From NCBI GenBank assembly GCA_021795235.1, contig JAJYPP010000034.1, positions 1 through 35,956 on the forward strand: a stretch of 35,956 nucleotides of DNA. The letters run 5' to 3'. A program made the position numbers and the translations under genes. The DNA is from a bacterium. Its GTDB lineage: Bacteria > Chloroflexota > Dormibacteria > Aeolococcales > Bog-877. Every line of letters starts with the position of its first letter. Positions within the stretch are counted from its first letter, which is position 1. Below, piece by piece: positions 7,253 through 14,029 of the stretch. The notes beneath the pieces are model-generated. The model was not told the DNA's origin. It ran no database searches and was given only the letters and a program-made list of their open reading frames with translations.

Positions 7253-8439
7253 TGGCAGACCTGAGGATTCTGAGCGCTGGGGTCGACACCCTCCACTGCT
7301 CCGTCCGGGGCGAGCTTCAGGACGGGCTTCTGGTCTTCCTCGAGGCACTCAAGGAGGAGTCTCAGCGTACCAACGAGCTCCAGGTGGTCACCTGGGGTGA
7401 GCAGTCCCTCTCGGTGGCCCTGCGTCCCCACGGCTGGCGAAGCTATCCGTTCTGGGCCAGCTCTCCCAACATCGAGGCGGCGATTGGGGCTTCCCCGCCT
7501 TTCCCGCCGGTCTTCATCCAGGCTCACTCGGCCTATCTGCACTCCAGAGGACCGGACCAGGCGGTGGCTGAGATCTCCCAGTGGCTGGACGCCAACGTCA
7601 TGCGAGACGAGCCGGTGCTGGGGATCTCCCGTCTCGACGTCTACTGCGACCTCCAAGGCTGGTCTCCAGTCATCGAGGACTTCGACCGCTTCCACTGCCG
7701 GGGTGTCCGTCGGCGGGCGTACTCGATGCCGGCCCAGGACCAGGCCCACCGGAGGGGCCGCAGGCCGAGTGGCTTCGTCTTCGGAGGCGGCGACCTGATG
7801 GGTCGCTGCTACGACAAGACCCTCGAGCTAAGCGTCCGCGGGTCGGAGTGGCCCAAGGCGCTGTGGGTGGACTGGGACCAAGGCCAGCCCGTCTGGCGGG
7901 TCGAGTTCCAGTTCCGGCGCCGCTCGCTGGTCTCATTGGGCTGCTCGACTCCAGCCGAGGCCCTCGCCAGCCGTCAGGAGCTGTGGCGGTACGCGACCCA
8001 GTGGCTGTCGCTGCGGACTCCGACCACCGACTCGAACCGGTCCCGCTGGCCGGAGGCTCCGGAGTGGGCCGTGATCCGCCAGGCGCAGGTAGGGTCGCCG
8101 ACATCACCTCTGGTGCGGGACATGGTCCGGTCGGCCGACGAGCTGCGGATAATCCGGGGACTGGTCGGCTACGCCTCCAGCCTGGCCGCTCTGGGCGCGG
8201 CTCCTGGCGTCGGAGCGGCCCTGGCCCGGACGGTGCCTGGTATTCCCAGCTACCTCGAGCGGAAGGGAGAAGACTTTGCCACCATCGTGGCCCGTAAGCG
8301 CCGGCAGAGGATCGAGGTCGCCGGTGGGCCGAAGGCGGCGCGGGATCTGCTCGACGCTGGCCGACCTTGGGAGAGCGTAGAGCTGCGAGACCAGGGGCTC
8401 GGGCCCACTGGGCCAGTCCGCCCCGGGGATGAGCCGTGA
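7252..8439 (+). CDS. Rolling-circle replication initiator / MOBT-like relaxase (Rep_trans family)
   Basis: This is a 395-residue protein expected to nick the element at its origin and start rolling-circle replication. Hallmarks of the Rep_trans/MOBT group are visible. SRLDVYCDLQG lies at about 126-136, GRCYDKTLE at 184-192 with the candidate catalytic Tyr187, and WRVEFQFRR at 215-223 with an acidic residue for the metal or nucleophile site. The same motif order occurs in Tn916 Orf20 and ICEBs1 NicK. The C-terminal part is helical and basic. The open frame extends 32 codons further upstream, but ATG 7252 overlaps the translocase stop and is the natural start. Family assignment rests on short motifs, so replication initiator versus conjugative relaxase is not settled. 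Confidence 0.75.
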   Translation: MADLRILSAGVDTLHCSVRGELQDGLLVFLEALKEESQRTNELQVVTWGEQSLSVALRPHGWRSYPFWASSPNIEAAIGASPPFPPVFIQAHSAYLHSRGPDQAVAEISQWLDANVMRDEPVLGISRLDVYCDLQGWSPVIEDFDRFHCRGVRRRAYSMPAQDQAHRRGRRPSGFVFGGGDLMGRCYDKTLELSVRGSEWPKALWVDWDQGQPVWRVEFQFRRRSLVSLGCSTPAEALASRQELWRYATQWLSLRTPTTDSNRSRWPEAPEWAVIRQAQVGSPTSPLVRDMVRSADELRIIRGLVGYASSLAALGAAPGVGAALARTVPGIPSYLERKGEDFATIVARKRRQRIEVAGGPKAARDLLDAGRPWESVELRDQGLGPTGPVRPGDEP

Positions 8440-8669
8440 GCGTGGTCCTGGCGGCGGAGCGGTTGAAGCTTGAGATCGCCCGGCGTGGATGGAGCTATGC
8501 TGACCTGGCCCGGGCGGCCCGTGTCAGCCCTGCCACCATCACGACGGCGACGGCCGGACGACCGATCAGCCCCAGCACCCTGCGGAAGATCGCTCTCGCC
8601 GTGTCGGCGTCCGCGCCAGTGTCAGGAGTCGACGAGATTCTCCCAGCCTTCCCCGGTGGGCGCGGGTGA
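8436..8669 (+). CDS. Small HTH (XRE-like) protein in Xis position
   Basis: This is a 77-residue DNA-binding protein. Residues 5-62 form a Cro/CI-type helix-turn-helix (LKLEIARRGWSYADLARAAR, VSPATITTATAGRPISPSTL). The GTG start overlaps the Rep stop (GTGA). In AICEs the gene after rep is xis, the excisionase. This protein occupies that slot but has an XRE rather than a classical MerR-like Xis fold, so it could be either a recombination directionality factor or a second repressor. Confidence 0.7.
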   Translation: MSVVLAAERLKLEIARRGWSYADLARAARVSPATITTATAGRPISPSTLRKIALAVSASAPVSGVDEILPAFPGGRG

Positions 8670-8795
8670 CGAACGGTAGCGGAGAGGCCCGATTTGAGCC
8701 GTCGGCGCGGGTCACCTCTGTGGCGGCCGACTCACGGCTCAGGTGAGGGTCACGACGCGTTGCGCGGGCAGCGCATGGCGGCCACCGATCTCCCC
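8670..8795. other. Convergent gap between the HTH and integrase genes
   Basis: This 126-base gap contains a separated inverted repeat, GAGCCGT (about 8696) and ACGGCTC (about 8735), that could serve as a bidirectional terminator for the two convergent genes. There is no T-run and no gene. Confidence 0.3.
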
Positions 8796-9749
8796 TCAAG
8801 GGTCCTTCCCGAGCAGAGCGGCCGCGAGGGCTTCGTAGGCGTCGCTGGGCGAGAGATGGGAGTAGACCTGCTGGATCATCGTGGTTGACGAGTGGCCGAC
8901 GATCTCGGCGAGCTGGATGGGATTCATCCCACGGGTGATGGCCCAGGTCACAAATGAGTGCCTGAACAGGTGGGGATGGACCCGCTGGGTGATCCCGGCC
9001 CGCCCGGCCGCGTTGCGGACGATTTGCTGCATTCCGGAGGTTGTGAGCGGCTCATAGGCTCCGGTGCGAGGGCTGCGCCGCAGGCTGACGAAGAGGCGGT
9101 CGGTCCCCGGATCGACCGGTCGGGTGCGGCTGGCATAGCGCTGGATCCGGTTGCCAAGCTGGGGCATGACCGGCACCTGGCGCTCTCGCTCACCCTTGCC
9201 TCGCAACCGGAGGAAAGAGCCCCGGCTGCGCTGGAGCAGATCCCCGAGCCGCAGTCCCGCCAGCTCCCCCACCCGCATGCCGGTGTCGGCGAGCAGGCGG
9301 ACGATGAGCCGGTCCCGCTCGGTCGCGCAGGCGGCCTCGATGGCGGCGATCTGTTGGCGGGTCAGGACCTGAGGCAGGGTCCTGGGCAGTCTCGGAAGTG
9401 GGGCCGCGGCTCGGTCTGGCACGGGTTCCCCCTCCGCCCTGGCCCACTTGAGGCACAGATTGACGGCTCGCAGGTAGGTGCGGACGGTATGGCGCGAGAG
9501 CGGACCGCGCCGTCCCCCGGTGGTCAGCAGGTCCGCCGCCATCCGCTCCAGCACTCGCGGAGTAAGTTCGGCCGGCTCGGTGAGGCCCTGTTGGACGGTC
9601 CAGGGGAGGAACACGCTGCGGAGCGAATAGGTGAGCTGGACCATCGTGCCCGGGGCGAGGCCCCGGGCGCGGCAGGAGGTGAGGTAGTCGCGAACGCAGC
9701 GCTCGATCGCGGTTGGTGTCGGGGACTCCACCAGTTGGAAAGTCGGCAT
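8796..9749 (-). CDS. int: Tyrosine recombinase (integrase)
   Basis: This is a 317-residue site-specific recombinase expected to integrate and excise the element at tRNA-Val. An N-terminal SAM-like core-binding domain (about residues 14-105) precedes the catalytic domain. The active-site set is complete: Arg159 in DTGMRVGEL, Lys185 in RGKGERER, His260 and Arg263 in HLFRHSF, His286 in VGHSS, and nucleophile Tyr296 in QQVYSHLSP. The size and domain plan are XerC/D-like. ATG 9749 has GGAGG eight bases upstream. The frame is open to TTG 9869, but that codon lies inside the -35 box of the gene's own promoter. The gene is convergent with the rest of the element. Confidence 0.95.
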   Translation of the reverse strand: MPTFQLVESPTPTAIERCVRDYLTSCRARGLAPGTMVQLTYSLRSVFLPWTVQQGLTEPAELTPRVLERMAADLLTTGGRRGPLSRHTVRTYLRAVNLCLKWARAEGEPVPDRAAAPLPRLPRTLPQVLTRQQIAAIEAACATERDRLIVRLLADTGMRVGELAGLRLGDLLQRSRGSFLRLRGKGERERQVPVMPQLGNRIQRYASRTRPVDPGTDRLFVSLRRSPRTGAYEPLTTSGMQQIVRNAAGRAGITQRVHPHLFRHSFVTWAITRGMNPIQLAEIVGHSSTTMIQQVYSHLSPSDAYEALAAALLGKDP

Positions 9750-9840
9750 CGGGGGTGCCTCCAGGGCCCCGCTCCCGCCCGCAGGCGCTTTCGCAAAAAA
9801 GCCTCTGTGCCGGAGCGGTACCCATGTCGATTTTTCAGCC

Positions 9841-9869
9841 AGATTAGCACCTCTTGCAGTTGCTGTCAA
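9841..9869 (-). promoter_or_regulatory. Integrase promoter
   Basis: On the minus strand TTGACA (9869-9864) and TAATCT (9846-9841) are separated by exactly 17 bases. This is a near-consensus promoter about 90 bases before the integrase ATG. It begins 41 bases from the tRNA 3' end, so integrase expression would be set by element DNA immediately inside the attachment site. Confidence 0.7.
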
Positions 9870-9872
9870 GTG

Positions 9873-9906
9873 GCCGAAAACCCTTTTGTAATACGGGAAA
9901 TTCGGC
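9873..9906 (-). terminator. Hairpin downstream of tRNA-Val
   Basis: GCCGAA and TTCGGC, with inner CCC/GGG pairs, form an imperfect stem starting 4 bases after the tRNA 3' end. It may terminate the tRNA transcript or be an arm structure of the attachment region. There is no clear T-run. Confidence 0.35.
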
Positions 9907-9909
9907 GGA

Positions 9910-9986
9910 TGGTGGGCGCACCAGGAGTCGAACCTGGGGCCTCTACCGTGTCAGGGTAGCGCTCTAACCACCTGAGCTATGCGCCC
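9910..9986 (-). tRNA. tRNA-Val (anticodon GAC), CCA encoded
   Basis: The minus strand folds as a full cloverleaf of 77 nt including CCA. The 7-bp acceptor stem is GGGCGCA/TGCGCCC and the D-arm carries TAGCTCAGGTGGTTAGAGC. The anticodon stem CTACC/GGTAG has the loop CTGACAC, giving anticodon GAC (valine, codon GUC), and the T-arm contains GGTTCGACTCC. The discriminator is A and CCA is encoded at 9912-9910. It lies between the integrase and divergent thrS, and its 3' end faces the integrative element, so it is the probable attachment site. The gene itself is intact. Confidence 0.97.
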
Positions 9987-10046
9987 GCCGGGTGGTCGGA
10001 TTATAGCCGCCGGTCGAGTAGTCGAAGTTCGGCCCAGGCTGCCCCG

Positions 10047-10052
10047 TACAAT
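10047..10052 (+). promoter_or_regulatory. -10 hexamer of thrS
   Basis: TACAAT matches the -10 consensus at five of six positions and ends nine bases before the thrS ATG. The mRNA would be leaderless or nearly so. No T-box leader or other regulatory RNA fits in this short gap. Confidence 0.55.
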
Positions 10053-10061
10053 CTCCTGCAG

Positions 10062-11801
10062 ATGACAGACAGCGGTTTCGATCTCGACACCCTGAGGCAC
10101 AGTGCCGCGCACCTGATGGCGGCGGCCGTGCTGGAGCTGTTCCCCGGCGCCGAGTACGGGATCGGGCCATCCATCGAGGACGGCTTCTACTACGACTTTC
10201 TGCTGCCGGGGGGGGAGAGGTTCAGCGACGATGACCTCCCCCGAATCGAGGCCCGGATGCGGGAGATCCAGCAGCGCCACGAGGCCTACGTGCGCAGCGA
10301 GCTGGCCCGGGACGAGGCGCTCCAGGAGTTCCGGCGTCTGAACCAGCGCTTCAAGGTGGAGCTGATCGAGCGGATCCCGAAGGACGAGGTCATCAGCTGC
10401 TACACGACCGGGGGGTTCTTCGACCTCTGTCGCGGTCCCCACGTGCCCGAGGCGGGCGCCATACCCGCGTTCGCCCTGCTGCACCCGGCCGGTGCCTATT
10501 GGCATGGCGACGAGACCCAACCGATGCTGCAGCGGATCTACGGTACCGCGTGGGGGAGTCAGGAGGATCTCGACCGCTACCTGGAGCGGCTGGAGATGGC
10601 GCGCCAGCGTGACCACCGGCGGCTGGGGCGCGAGCTGGACCTCTTCTCGCTCTCGGAGGAGCTGGGCGGAGGGTTGGTGCTGTGGCACCCCAACGGGGCC
10701 ACCGTCAGGACCGTGATCGAGGACTACTGGCGGCGCGTCCACCGCCGCCGCGGCTACAAGCTGGTCTATACCCCCCATATCGCGAGGGAGCACCTCTGGG
10801 AGGTGAGCGGTCATCTGGGTTTCTTCGCCGAGGAGATGTATGGCCCGATGGAGGTGGAGGGTGACCGCTACCGGATCAAGCCCATGAGCTGCCCCTTCCA
10901 CATCCTCATCTACAAGTCGCGACAGCGCAGCTACCGCGAGCTGCCGCTGCGGCTGGCCGAACTCGCCGCTGTCTACCGGTTCCAGCGCAGCGGAACCCTG
11001 CACGGGCTGCTGCGGGTGAGGGGCTTGACCCAGGACGACGCTCACATCTTCTGCACCGAGGAGCAGGCCGAGCAGGAGGTGGCCGGGGTTCTGGATCTGG
11101 TCCAGGAGATGATGGCGCGATTCGGGTTCCACGAGGTGGAGGTGGATCTCAGCACCAAGCCGGCCAAGGCGGCGGGAGAGGACCGGATGTGGGAGCTGGC
11201 CGAGGCCGCCCTCGAGCGGGCCGTGCGAGGCCGGGGAATGACCTTCAAGGTCAACCCGGGCGAGGGCGCCTTCTACGGACCCAAGGTGGACATCCACATT
11301 CGCGACGCCATGGGGCGGCGCTGGCAGTGCGCGACCGTGCAGTTCGATTTCAACGAGCCCGAGCGCTTCCAGTTGGAGTACATCGGCGACGACGGCTCAC
11401 CGCACCGGCCCATCATGGTCCACCGCACCCTGCTGGGCTCGATGGAACGGTTCTTCGGAGTCCTGCTGGAGCACTACGCCGGCGCGCTTCCGGTGTGGCT
11501 GAGCCCGGTCCAGGTCCAGCTGGTGCCGGTCAGTGACGACCAGATTGGCTACTGCCGCGAGGCGGTCGACCAGCTGGAGGAGGCGGGCCTGCGGGCGGAG
11601 GTCTACGACCGGCCCGGCCGGCAGCTGAACGCCAAGATCCGAGATGGACAGCTGGCCAAGATCCCCTACCTGGCGGTGGTCGGGCGCCGGGAGGTAGAGG
11701 CTGGCAGCGTGCACCTGCGCGACACCAGAGGCGGTGAGCAGGTCTCCCTGACCCTGGGGGAGCTGGTGGACCGGCTGCGAACGGAGACCAAGCCATCCTG
11801 A
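10062..11801 (+). CDS. thrS: Threonyl-tRNA synthetase (lacks N-terminal TGS domain)
   Basis: This cytosolic class II synthetase charges tRNA-Thr. Its 579 residues begin directly in the editing domain (HSAAHLM, then CRGPHVP), so the TGS domain of about 60 residues found in the common 640-residue form is absent. The catalytic core has SCPFH, the LRVRGLTQDDAHIF motif 2 region, and VHRTLLGSMERFFG motif 3, which together provide the zinc ligands (Cys, His, His). The anticodon-binding domain is at the C-terminus (VQVQLVPVSDDQ to the end). The start is fixed by the -10 nine bases upstream. It heads the conserved thrS-infC-rpmI-rplT-pheS-pheT order. Confidence 0.97.
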   Translation: MTDSGFDLDTLRHSAAHLMAAAVLELFPGAEYGIGPSIEDGFYYDFLLPGGERFSDDDLPRIEARMREIQQRHEAYVRSELARDEALQEFRRLNQRFKVELIERIPKDEVISCYTTGGFFDLCRGPHVPEAGAIPAFALLHPAGAYWHGDETQPMLQRIYGTAWGSQEDLDRYLERLEMARQRDHRRLGRELDLFSLSEELGGGLVLWHPNGATVRTVIEDYWRRVHRRRGYKLVYTPHIAREHLWEVSGHLGFFAEEMYGPMEVEGDRYRIKPMSCPFHILIYKSRQRSYRELPLRLAELAAVYRFQRSGTLHGLLRVRGLTQDDAHIFCTEEQAEQEVAGVLDLVQEMMARFGFHEVEVDLSTKPAKAAGEDRMWELAEAALERAVRGRGMTFKVNPGEGAFYGPKVDIHIRDAMGRRWQCATVQFDFNEPERFQLEYIGDDGSPHRPIMVHRTLLGSMERFFGVLLEHYAGALPVWLSPVQVQLVPVSDDQIGYCREAVDQLEEAGLRAEVYDRPGRQLNAKIRDGQLAKIPYLAVVGRREVEAGSVHLRDTRGGEQVSLTLGELVDRLRTETKPS

Positions 11802-11868
11802 GCAATCCGAGCCGATGGCGGGCTGGGGGCCTCCGGCGTGATAGCATCGGCAATTCAAACTCAACTGC

Positions 11869-11886
11869 AAGGAGGGCGCGTCCATA
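11869..11886 (+). promoter_or_regulatory. Ribosome site and AUA start of infC
   Basis: AAGGAGG at 11869-11875 is followed after eight bases by ATA at 11884. Reading from this ATA gives the conserved IF3 N-terminus (FRELRINDQIRV). No ATG, GTG or TTG occurs in frame between the ribosome site and GTG 11974, which would cut off most of the N-terminal domain. A TAGCAT hexamer at 11842-11847 is a possible promoter -10. Confidence 0.8.
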
Positions 11887-12450
11887 GCGTTTCGCGAGCT
11901 GCGCATCAACGACCAGATCCGGGTAACTTCGGTCCGGCTCTTCGACGACACCACCGAGGAGGCGATCGGCATCGTGAGCTTGGCGGACGCTCAAGCCTTG
12001 GCCCAGGAGCGAGGTCTCGATCTGGTTGAGGTCGCTCCTCAGGCGCAGCCGCCGGTGTGCCGCCTGATGGACTATGGGCGGTTCAAGTTCGAAGCCCTAA
12101 AACGGGAGAAGGAGGCGCGCCGGGAGCACAACGCCATCCGTCTCAAGGAGATGAAGCTTCGGCCCAAGATCAGTGAGCACGACTTCCAGACCAAGTACGG
12201 CTACGTCCGCCACTTCCTGGAGGAGGGGGACAAGGTAAAACTCACTATCATGTTCCGTGGCCGGGAGTTGGTTCACCAGGAAATCGGTCGGGCGCTGCTC
12301 CAGCGTCTGGCGGAGAATGTCAAGGAAGTGGCCACGGTCGAGCGCCAGCCCCTGCTCGAGGGGCGCAACATGATCATGATTCTGAACCCGCTTCCGAGGA
12401 AGCAGGTCAGGGGAGAAGCCAAGGAAGATGCCCAAGATTCGAAGCCATAA
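11884..12450 (+). CDS. infC: Translation initiation factor IF-3, AUA start
   Basis: IF-3 binds the 30S subunit, keeps it apart from 50S and rejects non-canonical start codons and wrong initiator tRNA. The 188 residues cover both domains. The N-domain runs from RINDQIRVTSVRL to LDLVEVAPQAQPPVCRLMDYG, a linker contains the KRE-rich helix, and the C-domain includes KLRPKISEHDFQTK, FLEEGDKVKLTIMFRGRE and the final IMILNPLP. The gene uses a rare AUA start, which fits the autoregulation known for infC (AUU in E. coli), where IF-3 represses its own rare start codon. It overlaps rpmI by 23 bases. Confidence 0.95.
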   Translation: MAFRELRINDQIRVTSVRLFDDTTEEAIGIVSLADAQALAQERGLDLVEVAPQAQPPVCRLMDYGRFKFEALKREKEARREHNAIRLKEMKLRPKISEHDFQTKYGYVRHFLEEGDKVKLTIMFRGRELVHQEIGRALLQRLAENVKEVATVERQPLLEGRNMIMILNPLPRKQVRGEAKEDAQDSKP

Positions 12451-12631
12451 GGGGACCCAGAAGCGGTTCCGCCTGTCCGGGACCGGCAAGCTCCTGCGCC
12501 GGGGTGCCTTCCAGTCGCACTTGCTCGAGCACAAGTCGGCCAAGCGCAAGCGCGGCTACGCCAAGCCCCTGGCGGTCACCACCGGGGACGCCAAGTCGAT
12601 CCGGCGCGATGCGCCCTATCTGGGGCACTGA
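12428..12631 (+). CDS. rpmI: Ribosomal protein bL35
   Basis: This 67-residue basic protein of the large subunit has the family signature MPKIRSHKGTQKRFRLSGTGK at its start, then the HLLEHKSAKRKRGYAK region. It begins inside the end of infC and is followed within four bases by rplT, the usual IF3-L35-L20 operon. No separate promoter is visible. Confidence 0.96.
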   Translation: MPKIRSHKGTQKRFRLSGTGKLLRRGAFQSHLLEHKSAKRKRGYAKPLAVTTGDAKSIRRDAPYLGH

Positions 12632-12634
12632 GCG

Positions 12635-12997
12635 ATGGCCAGGGTAAAGCGAGGAGTTACCGCCAGAAAGCGCCACAAGCGCGTGCTGGAGATGGCGTCT
12701 GGTCTGACCGGCACCCACAATCGGCTGTTCCGACCCGCCAACGAGGCGGTCATGCACTCCCTGGCCTATCAGTACCGGGATCGCCGCAAGCGCAAGGGCG
12801 ACTTCCGGCGCCTCTGGATCGCTCGCATCAACGCCGCCTCCAGGCAGGCCGGCATCCCCTACAGTCGCTTCATGGCCGCCCTTTCCGGGGCTGGGGTTGA
12901 CATCTCCCGCAAGCAGCTCTCTGAGATGGCGGCCCGGGATCCGGACGCCTTTGCGGCGCTGATCTCAGTGGCGCGGGAGAAAGTCGCCCAGAAGTGA
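12635..12997 (+). CDS. rplT: Ribosomal protein bL20
   Basis: This 120-residue 23S rRNA-binding protein is needed early in 50S assembly. It shows MARVKRGVTARKRHKR, the NRLFRPANEAVMHSLAYQYRDRR helix and RLWIARINAASRQAG. Its stop overlaps the pheS GTG start by four bases, linking ribosomal and synthetase expression. Confidence 0.96.
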   Translation: MARVKRGVTARKRHKRVLEMASGLTGTHNRLFRPANEAVMHSLAYQYRDRRKRKGDFRRLWIARINAASRQAGIPYSRFMAALSGAGVDISRKQLSEMAARDPDAFAALISVAREKVAQK

Positions 12998-14028
12998 CCG
13001 GTGACGACCTCCAGGCGCTCGCCCGTTCCGCCCTGGAGGAGATCGCCGGGGTAGCCGACCAGGACCAACTCGAGGAGGTCCGGCGGCGCTATCTGGCGCG
13101 CCACGGGGGCTCCATAGCCGCCGCGGCCACTCAGCTGGCCCGGGTGCAAGGCGAGGAGAGGGCCGCCCTGGGGCGCGCCTTCAACTCCGCCAAGGGGGCG
13201 GTGACCGAGGCCCTGGAGCGGCGTCAGACCGAGCTGGAGCAAGGGTCCTGGGAGGTGGGGCTCTCAGCCGAGGAGATGGACGTCACCCATCCGCTGCATC
13301 CCTTGCGGCGCGGCCACCAGCACCCAGTGGCCCGCACGGTGCGGGAGATAGAGGACATATTCGCCAGGCTCGGCTACCTCTCCGTCGCGGGTCCGGAGAT
13401 CGAGGACGACCTGCACAACTTCCAGATGCTCAACATGCCGCCGGAGCACCCCGCCCGGGATGGCCATGACACCTTCTACCTGGCCGGGGATGGCGCGGGC
13501 TGGCTCTACCGCACCCACACCTCACCGATGCAGATGCGCACCATGCTGGCGGGCCAGCCTCCATTCCGGATCATCGTCCCCGGCAAGGTGGCCAGGCGCG
13601 ACAACCCGGACCCGACCCACAACCCGGTCTTCCACCAGGTGGAGGGTCTGTGTGTGGATCAGGGGGTGACGGTGGCCGACCTGAAGGGAACCCTGGAGTA
13701 CGTCTTGCGGCAGCTCTTCGGGAAGGAGCGCGGGGTCCGCCTGCGGGCGAGCTTCTTTCCCTACACCGAGCCCTCGCTGGAGGCAGACGTGGCCTGCGGG
13801 ATCTGCCTCGGAGAGGGGTGTCGCAGCTGCCTCGGGAAGGGCTGGATAGAGATCCTGGGCTCGGGCATGGTCCATCCCGATGTGCTCGCCACCGCCGGCG
13901 TGGATCCGGATCGGTACAGCGGATTCGCGTTCGGGATGGGACCGGACCGGATCGCCGCGCTGCGCTACGGAATCCGCGACGTGCGCGAGCTCTACGAGAA
14001 CGACCTCCGCCTGCTGGAGGGCTTCTGA
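12994..14028 (+). CDS. pheS: Phenylalanyl-tRNA synthetase alpha subunit
   Basis: This 344-residue catalytic subunit of the alpha2-beta2 enzyme charges tRNA-Phe. An N-terminal coiled-coil arm (about residues 1-85) precedes the class II core: motif 1 around HPLHPLRRGHQHPV, motif 2 with RTHTSPMQMR and FHQVEGLCVD, and motif 3 with GFAFGMGPDRIAALRYGI. A CGIC..CRSC zinc-knuckle-like insertion lies before WIEILGSGMVHP, as in many bacterial PheS proteins. The start is GTG, coupled to rplT. pheT follows one base after the stop. Confidence 0.97.
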   Translation: MTGDDLQALARSALEEIAGVADQDQLEEVRRRYLARHGGSIAAAATQLARVQGEERAALGRAFNSAKGAVTEALERRQTELEQGSWEVGLSAEEMDVTHPLHPLRRGHQHPVARTVREIEDIFARLGYLSVAGPEIEDDLHNFQMLNMPPEHPARDGHDTFYLAGDGAGWLYRTHTSPMQMRTMLAGQPPFRIIVPGKVARRDNPDPTHNPVFHQVEGLCVDQGVTVADLKGTLEYVLRQLFGKERGVRLRASFFPYTEPSLEADVACGICLGEGCRSCLGKGWIEILGSGMVHPDVLATAGVDPDRYSGFAFGMGPDRIAALRYGIRDVRELYENDLRLLEGF

Positions 14029-14029
14029 G

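Larger units (their letters stand above)
4116..9912. mobile_element. AICE-like integrative element next to tRNA-Val
   Basis: The set GntR regulator, SSB, small membrane protein, FtsK/Tra translocase, replication initiator or relaxase, HTH protein and tyrosine integrase matches the core of actinomycete integrative and conjugative elements such as pSAM2 (korSA, traSA, repSA, xis, int). Six genes from 5105 to 8669 are translationally coupled. The integrase lies against the 3' end of tRNA-Val(GAC), the usual attachment site for such elements. No type IV secretion genes are present, as expected if a single FtsK-like pump moves double-stranded DNA. The integrase is convergent to the operon rather than following xis. 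The left boundary is uncertain: no copy of the tRNA 3' end was found by eye to the left, so the element may extend into the gene-poor island or beyond the window. Confidence 0.75.

Noticed and set aside
8620..8665. Left attachment copy of tRNA-Val (GGTGGGCGC and AGGAGTCGA both occur here)
   Set aside because: The two 9-base matches are in the wrong order and spacing relative to the tRNA and lie inside the HTH gene; real att repeats are longer and contiguous.
9750..9869. Longer integrase starting at TTG 9869
   Set aside because: TTG 9869 overlaps the -35 box of the integrase promoter and has no ribosome site, whereas ATG 9749 has GGAGG at eight bases and gives a standard integrase N-terminus.
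9951..11297. Minus-strand open frame of about 448 codons opposite thrS
   Set aside because: It runs antisense to a complete thrS, has His/Leu/Pro/Gly-rich shadow composition and no domain.
11974..12450. infC starting at GTG 11974
   Set aside because: This would delete 30 residues of the conserved IF3 N-domain that are encoded upstream in frame behind a strong ribosome site.
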